Part shown: one piece after another, positions 24,225 to 33,811 of the stretch | Position numbering within the stretch: the first letter of the stretch is position 1 | How the letters are laid out: each line of letters opens with the position of its first letter | Origin: DASRBN01 sp035294305 | GTDB taxonomy: Bacteria > Chloroflexota > Ktedonobacteria > Ktedonobacterales > Ktedonobacteraceae | DNA: 64,000 nucleotides | NCBI GenBank assembly: GCA_035294305.1 | Contig: DATGLD010000051.1 | Location: 62,001 to 126,000 of the forward strand | Reading direction: 5' to 3' | Program-made: the position numbers and the translations under genes | The notes under the pieces: model-generated | Told to the model about the DNA's origin: nothing | Database searches by the model: none | Seen by the model: only the letters and a program-made list of their open reading frames with translations

Positions 24225-27200
24225 CTACCCCGCCACTACATTCAACTCCCAACCGGTCTCATCCCTGAAGCGTTGCCGCACATACGCGATCAAATCCGCG
24301 CTCATCGCCCCGGCGCAATCCACGCTCAACGTCGTATTATGCTGGAAAAGTTGAGGCTCGCCGTTGATGCTCACACCTTCGGGCAGCAGGCGGCGAACTG
24401 CCTCGATGAGAGCGAGGCGATGCACGATGGGATAAATGTAGACCTTCCAACCTATCTGAGAGGACAGGCTTGCGAGTTGCTCCGCATAGCGCTGCTTCGC
24501 CAGCTCAGGGAAGTGGAAGTGCGCCCATAAGATACCCTTAGAGGTATCGGCTCCAACACGATAGAAGGTAGGTTCGCTGCTGAACGCCTCCCGAACCAGC
24601 GCCAACGCCTGTCCCTGGGACATTCGTTCTGGCACAGTGTTGCCAGCTTTCCCCGCTTTTTGACCTTTCTGTCCAGGAGCAATCAATCGCAGTTGCCAGC
24701 CCGTCTCCTGCAAAAATTGCTGTTGCGCCTCTTCCATGGCTTCGGGGCTGGTGCTGCCAGTATAATGCACACCGACTGCGTGTTGATCAAGGTAGAGCGA
24801 GGGTGTGCCGGAGCATTGCAGTTCTGGAGGCAGCACGCGGCGTGCCATCTCGACCAGCGCCTCCTGATTTGTCGTGGGATGCAGCCGCACCTGCCAGCCG
24901 GTCTGGGCCTCAAGTTGCTCGAAAACCCCTGCGTAACGGGTCGCGGCGACATCCGGGAACTGGAAACGCGGCACTAGCGTTATCGAGGCAACATCCAGGC
25001 CAACTTTCGTGAAACCAGGTAATCCACCCAACAACCGTTGAGCCACCTGGTGTGCCGTATGCTGATCCACCGGAGCGCTGGCACGCGCCGGCAACATGGC
25101 CGTGCCGAATGTCATTGTAAGGGCGGGGGTGGACGCGGATGCGCGGTGGAGACCCTGCTGGTCGCCTTCTCTCAATCCATCGCTGCTGTGGTCAGAATGC
25201 TCGAGACTTCCACCCAATCGACTACTGCTGAGACCCGAATCCTTGTAGCCGTCCTCACCAGGAAGAACAATATCTCCATTTATCTCCAATTCAAGTTGCC
25301 AGCCCGTTTCCTCGCGAAAGCCGGCGCGGGCCTGTTCAATCTCTTCCGCTCTTGCCTGGCCTCCGCAATGCAGCAAGACCGCCCAGCGATCAAAGTAGAG
25401 TGAGGGTGTCGATTCTACGGTCAAACTGGCCGGGAGATGGCGATAAGCGGCCTTGACCAGCTCTCCCTGGTGCGCGTGCGGAGCGAGTGTGATAGGGACA
25501 CCAGCTTCCTCCGCCGCGGCAGCCAGGGCATCAGCATACTTTTCGTAGGCCACCGCAGGAAAGTGGAAAGCCAGTGTGACCGCGCCTGTATCAGGGTCTA
25601 CACTGCGCCGGTAGAGATCGGGCGGCGAGTCGATATATTGCTCAATGACACTCAAAATCCAGTTCTGGTCAGGGCGTTCGTAGACTTCAGGTTCTTCCAG
25701 CGTCTCGCGCCATTCGGGAGCCAGGCTGTAGAGGGTCAATCCTTCGCCCTCGAAGACTGTGCGGCTCTGAGTAAAGAGCAGTGGATACTTATGCAGAATC
25801 TTTGCCACCGAAAGCCGATCTTCGAGAGATTGCGACGAAAGGCCCGCCATTTCGCATAGCTCGCCCAGCGTGTACATTGTATCCTCTTCGCACTGGCGAG
25901 CCAGTTCGTGAGCAGACAGGTGGCGGCGAATACGCCGGCTCACCTTCACCAGGTCATTCAGGTAGGCTCCGGCTTTAGCAGTCGACTCCTGTGCCTCCTG
26001 CGGCGCTGGTCCAAGCACTTCGAGGATGGATGAGAAAGGAAAACGCGCGCGCTCCTGTGAGATACCCCTGGGCAGGTAGACACGCACGGCAGCCCCCGGC
26101 TCGATGGCGCGGCAGATGGCAGGTTTGGCGCTTTCGGGACTCACCAGCAGCAAAAGCACACTACCAACGAGGTCGCTCAGGAAATCTTCCGGCGTCTCCT
26201 GGAACTGCCCACGCACGCGATACGCCTCTTCGAGAGCGTGTTGCCGCACAAAGTAACGCTGCTCGTAATCTTCCATAAAGGTATCAAGGATGCTCTCAGT
26301 TGCTTCGTCTGTTGCCTCACCATACCAGGTCAGGGCCAGTTCGCGCGCGGTGACGATGCGCAGAGTGGGAACTTCTGCAACGGCCCGCCAGAGTTCCTCG
26401 ATATGCGTATAGTCAAAATGTCTCCCCTTGCCAATACCCGTTGGCAGTATAGGGAGAGGCGGCGATTCGGCCTGAGCCGCACGATTTTTTGCGCGTCCGA
26501 GCTTTGTTTCCAGCACCATGCCATTAGTTGGCAGCAGTACTTCGGTTTCGGTGAGCAGGGTGCGCAGGGCGGCGCGGGCCTCGTCGTCGCCATGTACAAG
26601 CGCAACTCTGCGTGGCCTGAGGGCCGTGGCATAGGCTGCCAGTTCTCCGCCGTCGGCATGCGCGCTCAGGCTATACTTCGCGAAGTGGCACCATACCTGC
26701 ACCTGCTGCCCGTTCACTTCAAGGTATGACGATTTTGGATCGTGATCCGCCAGGTCGAGCAGGCGCTTGCCGGGGGATTCTTCGTCCTGGTAGCCGGTAA
26801 TCAGAATCGAGGCATTGGGATTGGAGACCAGTCGCGCGGCGTACCAGGCACTGGGACCGCCCGTGAGCATGCCGCTGCTGGAAAGGATACATGCCGGAGG
26901 CCCGGCAAGGATGCGTTCGCGGTCGCGTTCGTCGCGCACGAAGGAGACATTCGGCCCGGTGAAAGGCAGGTAGCCCTTACGAATCTGCCGCTGCAGGCGC
27001 GGCGTCAGAGCCTCGGGCAGTAGCAAGTAGGTGGAGCAAACACGGCGCACCAGGCCATCCACATAGATAGGGAAGGATGGTATCTGGCCCTTTTCTTGTG
27101 CCTCCTGCAAGATCAGCAAAATTTCCTGGCCCCTGCCGAGTCCGAAGCAGGGGATAAGCGTGTGACCGCCATTGGCCAGACCACCGGCAACTGCCTGCGC

Positions 27201-27851
27201 CAGGCGCTGCTCCTCGGCCTGGCGGTTTGGGTGCAGGCGCGAACCATAGGTTGATTCCAGCACCAGCAGGTCGGGACGCTCAACAGGTGGAGGCGCAGCG
27301 CCCAGCACTGTGCGCTGCGGAGTGCTGCTGATATCGCCCGAGACGACAATCGAGCCACCGGAGGCCGTAAAGCCCAGGCTCACAGCACCGGCGATATGCC
27401 CGGCGCGGCTGGCCGAGATGGTGATACTGGGAAGTATTGGCAAAGTGAAAGGCTCGCCAACCGGCAGAGGGCGCACCTGCGCCAGCATGCTGGAAACGAG
27501 CGTCTCCGGGTAGAGTGGCAATTCCATTTCTTCTACAGCACGGCGCGTCATTACCTTCAGCGCATCGGCAAGCATGACTTCCATCAGTAAAGCGGTTGCG
27601 CGCGAGGCAAAGATGGGAACGGTGGGGAAAGCCTGGTGCAGCAGTGGCAGCGCGCCAATGTGGTCCGCGTGAGCGTGCGTGACGAAAATGGCCCGTACAT
27701 CCTTACCCTCTAACAGGGCGAGGTCGGGCAAGGGGTCTGCCTTCTTATCTACGCGCACACCCGCGTCAACTACAATCCATTGATCCGCTATCTCTATAGC
27801 AAGGCAGCTCGCGCCTACACCGCTGGCGCCGCCCGCGAAAATCACCTGCAT
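24225..27851 (-). CDS. Beta-CASP metallo-ribonuclease-like protein with three C-terminal repeats
   Basis: This 1208-residue protein starts with an MBL domain (HAHADH at residues 59-64, SGDIS near 170) and a beta-CASP domain (CFGLGRGQEIL, SSGMLTGGPSAWYA, then SAHADGGEL and VHGDDEA). This is the architecture of CPSF73/RNase J-type RNA-processing nucleases. A helical region of about 250 residues follows (MYTLGELCEMAGLSSQSLEDR, possibly winged helix). Then come three tandem repeats of about 120 residues near 760-875, 950-1070 and 1088-1208. Each repeat contains a FHFP strand motif, a PSLYFD/PSLYLD-like segment and a closing FxxETGWxL. The linker between the first two repeats is encoded by part of a dispersed element (25113-25166). 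AAGGA precedes ATG 27851. Target RNA unknown. Confidence 0.85.
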   Translation of the reverse strand: MQVIFAGGASGVGASCLAIEIADQWIVVDAGVRVDKKADPLPDLALLEGKDVRAIFVTHAHADHIGALPLLHQAFPTVPIFASRATALLMEVMLADALKVMTRRAVEEMELPLYPETLVSSMLAQVRPLPVGEPFTLPILPSITISASRAGHIAGAVSLGFTASGGSIVVSGDISSTPQRTVLGAAPPPVERPDLLVLESTYGSRLHPNRQAEEQRLAQAVAGGLANGGHTLIPCFGLGRGQEILLILQEAQEKGQIPSFPIYVDGLVRRVCSTYLLLPEALTPRLQRQIRKGYLPFTGPNVSFVRDERDRERILAGPPACILSSSGMLTGGPSAWYAARLVSNPNASILITGYQDEESPGKRLLDLADHDPKSSYLEVNGQQVQVWCHFAKYSLSAHADGGELAAYATALRPRRVALVHGDDEARAALRTLLTETEVLLPTNGMVLETKLGRAKNRAAQAESPPLPILPTGIGKGRHFDYTHIEELWRAVAEVPTLRIVTARELALTWYGEATDEATESILDTFMEDYEQRYFVRQHALEEAYRVRGQFQETPEDFLSDLVGSVLLLLVSPESAKPAICRAIEPGAAVRVYLPRGISQERARFPFSSILEVLGPAPQEAQESTAKAGAYLNDLVKVSRRIRRHLSAHELARQCEEDTMYTLGELCEMAGLSSQSLEDRLSVAKILHKYPLLFTQSRTVFEGEGLTLYSLAPEWRETLEEPEVYERPDQNWILSVIEQYIDSPPDLYRRSVDPDTGAVTLAFHFPAVAYEKYADALAAAAEEAGVPITLAPHAHQGELVKAAYRHLPASLTVESTPSLYFDRWAVLLHCGGQARAEEIEQARAGFREETGWQLELEINGDIVLPGEDGYKDSGLSSSRLGGSLEHSDHSSDGLREGDQQGLHRASASTPALTMTFGTAMLPARASAPVDQHTAHQVAQRLLGGLPGFTKVGLDVASITLVPRFQFPDVAATRYAGVFEQLEAQTGWQVRLHPTTNQEALVEMARRVLPPELQCSGTPSLYLDQHAVGVHYTGSTSPEAMEEAQQQFLQETGWQLRLIAPGQKGQKAGKAGNTVPERMSQGQALALVREAFSSEPTFYRVGADTSKGILWAHFHFPELAKQRYAEQLASLSSQIGWKVYIYPIVHRLALIEAVRRLLPEGVSINGEPQLFQHNTTLSVDCAGAMSADLIAYVRQRFRDETGWELNVVAG
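25113..25166 (+). repeat. Single arm of the GTGGTCGCC MITE-like family inside a coding sequence
   Basis: CATTGTAAGGGCGGGGGTGG to CTGCTGGTCGCC matches the right arm of the 52533-52664 element base for base in spacing. It lies inside the beta-CASP gene and encodes part of the linker (EGDQQGLHRASASTPALTM) in frame. Confidence 0.65.
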
Positions 27852-27925
27852 CTAACTGGTCCTTGGCTAATAATCCAGAGCGACCGCAAGGGCTGACAGG
27901 GGTAGGTTTTTGCAGCGCCCCAGGA

Positions 27926-27960
27926 GCGTGTCATTCTTCGCTGCACCCAGAATGACACGC
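27926..27960. repeat. Hairpin with 11-base TCGC loop
   Basis: GCGTGTCATTCT pairs perfectly with AGAATGACACGC around TCGCTGCACCC. It lies between the response-regulator gene and the beta-CASP gene and may end transcripts from the upstream operon. Confidence 0.6.
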
Positions 27961-27998
27961 CCGGCAGAGGACGCCCTGTTCCCTCGCTTACCCATATT

Positions 27999-28373
27999 CT
28001 AATAAAAAAACTTTTCGACCGCGTTCATCACATCTTCTACCACAAACGGCTTGAAGAGGATTGCGTCTACATGAAGCGATTGGGCTTCGTCCAACCTGTC
28101 CATTGCCGTCATCATCACAATGACGTGGCGATTGCGCACCTGGGGTTCCGCATCAAGGATTGCGCAAACCTCTTTGCCGCTTAATCCCGGCATCATCAGG
28201 TCGAGGAAGACGAGGAAATGCCTTTCGCCGCGCAGGATATTCAGTGCCTCAATGCCGTTGCGTGCGGCCTGGATGGGATAGCCCTCGAAATCAAGCATAT
28301 CTACCATCATATCACGAATCACGGGATCGTCATCCACCACTAAGACCTCAGTTGGTTTCGCCTGCTGGCTCAT
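27999..28373 (-). CDS. Single-domain response regulator
   Basis: A stand-alone receiver of 124 residues beginning MSQQAKPTEVLVVDDDP. It has the acidic pair DD, the phospho-acceptor Asp in FLDLMMPG, the switch Thr in MMTAMD and the Lys in LFKPF. ATG 28373 has GAAGGA eight bases upstream and overlaps the end of the kinase gene by 26 bases, so translation is coupled. There is no output domain; it probably signals by protein contact or phosphorelay from the kinase encoded just before it. Confidence 0.92.
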   Translation of the reverse strand: MSQQAKPTEVLVVDDDPVIRDMMVDMLDFEGYPIQAARNGIEALNILRGERHFLVFLDLMMPGLSGKEVCAILDAEPQVRNRHVIVMMTAMDRLDEAQSLHVDAILFKPFVVEDVMNAVEKFFY

Positions 28374-31089
28374 CTGCTTCATCCTTCTCAGTCGCATCGA
28401 TGGGCGCATCGATACGCGGGAGATAGAAACTAAAGACTGATCCGCGCTGTGGGATGCTTTGCTCAAGCCATAATTTGCCGCCCATGGCCTCGATATAGTG
28501 GCGACAGATATAGAGCCCCAGGCCTGAGCCGCGTACTGGCGTCGTCAGCGAACGAGTGGCGCGCACGAATTTCTCAAAAATGCGCTGCTGATCCTCAAGG
28601 GGTATGCCCTCTCCCTCGTCGATCACGCGTACCTGGACCACCGGGGGGTCTTCTCCATCTGCCAGTTTCGTATAATCGACCTGGTCTTCGGGGAGTTGCA
28701 ACTCTGCCAGTGTGGCAGCGCGGGCCGCGATGATGATGCGGCCGCTGGGCGGAGAATACTTGGCCGCGTTATCTAGCAGGTTCGTGATCACCTGGCGCAA
28801 GAGCAATGCATCACAGTTTACCCACAGGTCGTGTGCTATCTGTACGATGATCTGCTGCTCGATATTGATACTGAGCATGGTAGTCGCCACTTCGGCCGCC
28901 GCCAGCACCTGGACAGGGCTGAGCTGCAAATCGTGCTTTTTTTCCAGCGCACCCATCTTCGCGGCCTCGGTCATATTGGCAACCAGGTCGATTAATTGTT
29001 GCGTCGAGCCGGCGATTTTCGAGGCGTAACGCTGTACCTGCTGCGGACTGATGCGCCCACTCTGGCGCTTCAATAACGAGGCATAGCCGCTGATGGCGCT
29101 CAGAGGCGTGCGCAATTCATGTGAGGCCGTGACGATGAATTCGTCCTTGAGCCTGTCCATGCGCTGCAATTCGGCATAGGCTAGCTGAATCTTCTCGAAA
29201 AGCTGCGCGTTGCGTATAGCGCTGGCCGCCTGGGCCGAGATAGCCAGCAGCACGCCCACCTCCTCCGGGCGGAATACGCGTTTGAGACCCGGCGTATGCA
29301 CTGCCAGGATGCCGACTATTTCCGTCTGGTAGCGCACAGGCAGCATCAACATCTTTTCGATCTTCGTTTCATGCAGGAAAATCGCACCGCCCTCGCCACT
29401 GATCTGAGCAATTTCCTCGACTTTGTCCGCATCGAGATAGAAAAATGATTCGGCCTCAACCTGTCGCTCAAGTATCGAACCCTTGAACGGCAGGCGAATC
29501 ATCTCTATCAGATCATCTTGTTTTTCCTTGCCCGGTGCCCAGGAAGGATCGCCGCGCCGCGTCGCTTTGTTCCACTCGCCTGTCGCATCGTAGATGGCCT
29601 GCGCAATGAGTTCGCCCTGGTCATCGGACAACTGGAAGAAGGTGCACATCTCGGCCTGCACCAGCGTCGCTACCGTTTCAACAAACTTATGCAGCAGTTC
29701 GGTCAGATTTAGAACGGTACTGATTGCCAGCAGCGCGCTGTTCATGGCGGCCAGCGACTCCTCGCGCTGCTTCGCTTTACGCAGCGACTGGCGCGATTTC
29801 TCGTAGAGCCTGGCGTTCTCGATGCTGACTGTAGCAATTTGCAACATGGTTTCAAGCACCAGGACTTCCTCGGGACCATAGCCGCGGGGGCGGTCGCTGG
29901 TAATACACAAGGAACCGACCACACGCGTGAACATTTTCATCGGCAAGAGCAGAAAGCTCTCCGCTTTCGTCTGGTCTCCCCACGCGCCCTTCAGCAGTTC
30001 TTCGTATTCACCGTAACTGCTATGCTCGGTCTCGCCCAACGCCATCTGCAAGTTTTTTTTCTCCACCTGTGTGACGCGCCACCACACGGGACGATCCTCG
30101 GCATGGGCCACCTGGGGATTATCCAGGATGCCGGCAATGCGTTTCCCCTTGTCCACGGCCAATATGTCGTAAATTCCGCGCGTATCGCGGTCATAGAGCG
30201 TGAGCAACATCGAGGAGACATCGACTACGCCGGTGACGAAGCGGTACACCTCCTCGACCAGATCGGTGAGATTGACCCCGGTGGGGAAAGCCATGCTGAC
30301 ATGCTGCAGTTTTTGCATATAGTCTTTACTGCGCTTGCATACGCGCAGCAAGGTATTGTTTTGAATATACAGCGCTATACGCTCCGCGAATTGTAGTGAT
30401 TCCTGACGGTGCCTTTGCTGGAATCCCAGGCCAGGCGAGAATGTATAAAGAACGATCACTCCCAGCATGTCCGGTCCATTCTTCTTATCGCGTGTGCCAT
30501 CGCTGGTGAGCAGTGTGAGCGCAGGTTCCTGAACAGGCACGCTGAGATAATAGCCAGGCATGATATCCGACTGAAATTGCGCCTTAGGTTCAGCGTAAAG
30601 GGAGGCCACGTAGTCTTGATGACGCACAATGATAGACTCATTTCTACGCCACGTATAGCCGATCAAATCCATTCCATAAGGATAGGCTGCACCGGGAGGA
30701 AAGAGGTCCTTCGCCTGTGCCGCTGATACCATTTCTACGTCTCCCAATGGCGCGCCGCCATGTTCCAGCGGCTGCGAACTGTGCCGGAGCCGCTGGATCG
30801 CTGATGCGGATGGATCTCCGAGTTCGCCGGTAGTGTGGGCGAGGGGACCGGTCGAAGCAACGCCCTCTACACGCGAGTTACTGCGCACAAAAGGTTGCCT
30901 GGAATGGTTTGTATTGAGGCGCATGTGCAGGCGTACGACCATCTGACCGATAAATTCATCATAGAGCGCGATCACGGCTCCATTGGCTCCAAACTGCCGC
31001 ATCATCTGGTGTAAGAGCGTCTTGAGCAGCGACAATGGGTATTGTTCTTCAGCTTGTGGTTCAGGCTCACCCCATATAGCTGTTGACAT
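28348..31089 (-). CDS. GAF-domain sensor histidine kinase
   Basis: A 913-residue soluble kinase. The N-terminal 600 residues hold about three GAF-type domains (segments around VSSMLLTLYDRDTRG, LVQAEMCTFFQLSDDQG and MLMLPVRYQTEIVGILAVH). HisKA follows, with the phospho-accepting His in SHELRTP near residue 670, then HATPase boxes NLLDNAAKYS, DEGEGIP, FVRATRS and GSGLGLY. There are no transmembrane segments, so the signal is cytoplasmic, perhaps a small ligand or redox state. The downstream receiver gene overlaps its 3' end. ATG 31089 has AGAGA upstream. Confidence 0.93.
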   Translation of the reverse strand: MSTAIWGEPEPQAEEQYPLSLLKTLLHQMMRQFGANGAVIALYDEFIGQMVVRLHMRLNTNHSRQPFVRSNSRVEGVASTGPLAHTTGELGDPSASAIQRLRHSSQPLEHGGAPLGDVEMVSAAQAKDLFPPGAAYPYGMDLIGYTWRRNESIIVRHQDYVASLYAEPKAQFQSDIMPGYYLSVPVQEPALTLLTSDGTRDKKNGPDMLGVIVLYTFSPGLGFQQRHRQESLQFAERIALYIQNNTLLRVCKRSKDYMQKLQHVSMAFPTGVNLTDLVEEVYRFVTGVVDVSSMLLTLYDRDTRGIYDILAVDKGKRIAGILDNPQVAHAEDRPVWWRVTQVEKKNLQMALGETEHSSYGEYEELLKGAWGDQTKAESFLLLPMKMFTRVVGSLCITSDRPRGYGPEEVLVLETMLQIATVSIENARLYEKSRQSLRKAKQREESLAAMNSALLAISTVLNLTELLHKFVETVATLVQAEMCTFFQLSDDQGELIAQAIYDATGEWNKATRRGDPSWAPGKEKQDDLIEMIRLPFKGSILERQVEAESFFYLDADKVEEIAQISGEGGAIFLHETKIEKMLMLPVRYQTEIVGILAVHTPGLKRVFRPEEVGVLLAISAQAASAIRNAQLFEKIQLAYAELQRMDRLKDEFIVTASHELRTPLSAISGYASLLKRQSGRISPQQVQRYASKIAGSTQQLIDLVANMTEAAKMGALEKKHDLQLSPVQVLAAAEVATTMLSINIEQQIIVQIAHDLWVNCDALLLRQVITNLLDNAAKYSPPSGRIIIAARAATLAELQLPEDQVDYTKLADGEDPPVVQVRVIDEGEGIPLEDQQRIFEKFVRATRSLTTPVRGSGLGLYICRHYIEAMGGKLWLEQSIPQRGSVFSFYLPRIDAPIDATEKDEADEPAGETN

Positions 31090-31554
31090 AATTTTCTCTC
31101 ATCTCTCCCGGCGCTCATTCATCTTGCCCATTGTCCATTACCCAGGATCGCAATCAGCGCTTCAAGTTCGCAAGATGAAAAAAGGGTAGCACCTATCTCT
31201 CTTGCCGGGGCCGCCAGATCGCGGCCAGCGCTGCGCATTCAGGCAAGATGATAGGAGTGACAGGCTCTTGCACACGTTGGCGCGAAACGATATAGGTTGC
31301 ACCAAAAACGTTTCGACGTCCTCTAGCATATCATAGGCATGGGCATGATTCAACCTTTGGGATACCTCTATCAGGGCGATGGAAAAGTTTACACGTGCCG
31401 GTTTTCTCTGGCAGCGACCCTGGAGCCTGCCCTGCTGAGCGCCGCGAAGTATCCATGTGCCAGCAGAGATTGCCGCCGGAGGCACATGTGATATCATGAA
31501 GCGCAAAAGGCCGAAGGGGTAGGATCAGTGGTATCATAAGGAGAAAAAAGACGC
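31090..31554. other. Divergent promoter region between kinase and folD
   Basis: About 465 bases. A minus-strand open frame of about 114 codons spans most of it but shows no family features or ribosome site. No clear -35/-10 pair was assigned. An AAGGAG site for folD lies at its right end. Nothing else recognised. Confidence 0.4.
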
Positions 31555-32394
31555 ATGTCCGCGATTATATTCGATAGCAAACCACTTGTTAAGCGCATGA
31601 CAGAGGAATTACAGGGCGAGGCCGCCGGGTTTCGTAAGCGGCGGGGGCGCGCGGCGCAATTGAAACAAATTATTGTGGGGCACGATGGAGCAGCGGAAGT
31701 CTATAGCCGCCAGCTGGCGCGGGCCTGCCGCAGAATAGGCCTTGATTGCGAGATGCTGGCATTCCCTTTCGAGATGGAGGAACAAGACCTGCGCTCCCAG
31801 GTTGCGGCGCTCAATAATGATCTGAATGCAGATGGGGTTGTGCTGCTACTTCCGCTGCCGTCGCATATACGCCAGCGTGTAGTCACCGATGTTCTCAGTC
31901 CCGAAAAGGATGTTGATGGATTGGGGTCGCGCAATGCCGGCAACCTGCTGCTCGGCTTCCCCAGCTTCATCCCGTCGACGGCTGATGTGATTCTCACTGT
32001 ACTGAAGCACGAGGGCATTCCCACGGCAGGCCGTAATGCAGTGATTGTCGGGCGCAGCAATATCGGTGGCAAGCCGGCCGCGCTTGTGCTGATGCGCAAC
32101 GATGCCACGGTCACCATCTGCCATTCGCATACGCGGAACCTCGCCGATATTACGCGCAGCGCCGATATCCTGGTCGTCAGTACCGGGCGACCGGCCAGCA
32201 TCACCGCCGATATGGTGAAGCCGGGTGCGGTCGTACTCGACGCGGGCATCAATCCGGTTGAAGGCGGCGTGGTCGGGGACATTGACTTCGGCCAGGTCAA
32301 AGAAGTGGCCTCGTTTCTGACGCCTGTGCCTGGCGGTCTCGGCCCCCTGACCCATTTGATGCTGATCCGGCACACCCTGCTTGGGCCTGTGTAG
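31555..32394 (+). CDS. folD: FolD-like methylenetetrahydrofolate dehydrogenase/cyclohydrolase, active site altered
   Basis: The 279-residue protein has the full FolD fold: KDVDG, GRSNIGGKP (NADP-binding), VLDAGINP and the C-terminal TPVPGGLGPLT. Against the Escherichia coli enzyme, which I recall as having YVASKRKAC and VQLPLP, this one reads YSRQLARAC and LLLPLP. The catalytic Lys (K54) and Gln (Q98) are thus both Leu, while the Asp of KDVDG (D121) is kept. These residues drive the cyclohydrolase step, so this protein may only act as a dehydrogenase or have another role. AAGGAG precedes ATG 31555. Convergent with the amidotransferase gene. Confidence 0.88.
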   Translation: MSAIIFDSKPLVKRMTEELQGEAAGFRKRRGRAAQLKQIIVGHDGAAEVYSRQLARACRRIGLDCEMLAFPFEMEEQDLRSQVAALNNDLNADGVVLLLPLPSHIRQRVVTDVLSPEKDVDGLGSRNAGNLLLGFPSFIPSTADVILTVLKHEGIPTAGRNAVIVGRSNIGGKPAALVLMRNDATVTICHSHTRNLADITRSADILVVSTGRPASITADMVKPGAVVLDAGINPVEGGVVGDIDFGQVKEVASFLTPVPGGLGPLTHLMLIRHTLLGPV

Positions 32395-32461
32395 CGCCAA
32401 TTGCAGAACAGTTCGCCCTGCGCCAGGGTGACCGTAAAAGCACAGCCGCCCTGGCCAGCGT

Positions 32462-33235
32462 TTAATCCCCCGCGATGGCGTACCTTTGCGATTGTACCGG
32501 TTGCTTTGCTGCGCTGGCATTGCTACATGCCTGGATAAAGGCTTCGAAGAGATGAGCGCAGGCTTCCACTTCCGCATAAATCTCTTCAGGGTGGCATTGC
32601 AAGGCCATCATGAAACGATAGCCAGGCATTTCGAGTGATTCGGCAACGCCATCCTCGGCATATCCACTGATGCGCACATTTTTACCGGGAACCTTGACGG
32701 CCTGGTGATGCAGGCTATTGGCCCAGAATTCACGCGCGCCGAGGACGCTTTCCATGAGGCTATTTCGCTCGATGAAAACACGATGAGTAAGATGATTACG
32801 TGGCAGGTCGCGATTACAATGAGTAATAGTGCTGGGATACTGCTCGGACAGGTCCTGGTAAAGGCTGCCACCGGCGGCGACGTTCAAAAGTTGCATGCCC
32901 CGGCAGATGCCGAGAGTGGGAATATCTTCCTGCAGCGCCCAGGAAGCCAGGGTCAATTCGATTTCATCGAGTTTTGGATCCAACATCTCAAGTTTTGTAC
33001 GAGGCTCCTCACCATAATGGTAGGGTTCTACATCCCCACCTCCTGAAAGCAGCAAGCCGTCCAGGCGTGGGAGAAGCGAATCCAGCGCCTGGGGGTCATC
33101 GAGCAGGGGAATGAGTACGGGAACTGCACCGGCATGCTCCAATGCATGGGCATAAGCCCGGTTATTGCAATAGATAGGTCTTCTACTTCCCGCACGATAA
33201 TCTGAGTGGCAAGGTATGCCGATAAGCGGACGCAT
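32462..33235 (-). CDS. Class I glutamine amidotransferase-like hydrolase (PuuD/gamma-glutamyl-GABA hydrolase type)
   Basis: A 257-residue peptidase C26-type protein that cleaves gamma-glutamyl amide bonds. The nucleophile Cys is in LGICRGMQLLNVAAGG. The catalytic His-Glu pair is in QCHPEE, where most relatives have QWHPE. The N terminus IGIPCHSDYRAGS and the SGGGDVEPYHYGEE segment match the PuuD branch rather than synthase-coupled amidotransferases. GAGGAG precedes ATG 33235. The physiological amide is unknown; no putrescine-pathway neighbours are present. Confidence 0.88.
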   Translation of the reverse strand: MRPLIGIPCHSDYRAGSRRPIYCNNRAYAHALEHAGAVPVLIPLLDDPQALDSLLPRLDGLLLSGGGDVEPYHYGEEPRTKLEMLDPKLDEIELTLASWALQEDIPTLGICRGMQLLNVAAGGSLYQDLSEQYPSTITHCNRDLPRNHLTHRVFIERNSLMESVLGAREFWANSLHHQAVKVPGKNVRISGYAEDGVAESLEMPGYRFMMALQCHPEEIYAEVEACAHLFEAFIQACSNASAAKQPVQSQRYAIAGD

Positions 33236-33811
33236 TCCGAGAACTCCTCATAAAAATTTTTACTATAAAATCCGTGTGTTGCCCGCAAAAAATAAGAAAA
33301 GCGGAACGCCAATTCGATGCGCTCCGCTGAAAGTAATGACAAATTTAGGAGACGAAACGCATTCCCGCGCACTCAAATATAATGCGCTCCAGATGAGGCT
33401 GGAGTCGAATGGTTATAAATATGAGACGTAGGGAAAAATGCTTTCGTTTCACCATGTTCCTCTAATTGACAACATCACGCGGTTTTATATTTTTATCATA
33501 CGCCTGGGTGTCAAGCGTCCGCTGGCCAGTTGATCCCCCTGGTCATTCCACGCCAGTCAATTATCGATAAAAAGATTTTCCTAGATTGTTGGAATGTTTT
33601 GGTACAGATCGGCTTTGATTCCCCGGTCGCCTGCTTTTGTACCGGGCAAGGGGACTTCGTGGATTGCCGTGAGTTTCCCTCTGTTTCTCTCATCTGAGCC
33701 AGAATCCGTCGCCGTCAGTTGTTTCATTATAACCATCTAGTCAGGACCCCTATGCCATGATACAATACTCCCAACTACCAGACTACGGAAACGGACTCAT
33801 ACTGCTTACAC
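33236..33811. other. AT-richer intergenic region before cca
   Basis: About 575 bases without a convincing gene on either strand. A TTGACA occurs at 33466-33471, but its downstream hexamer spacing is poor. A TACAAT at 33761-33766 could be the -10 of cca. A 60-codon minus-strand frame at 33511-33693 lacks recognisable features. Confidence 0.4.

Noticed and set aside
31162..31506. 114-codon minus-strand frame upstream of the histidine kinase
   Set aside because: No domain, no ribosome site, Cys/Arg-rich composition; lies in a divergent promoter region.
33511..33693. 60-codon minus-strand frame before cca
   Set aside because: No recognisable feature or initiation signal; left as intergenic.
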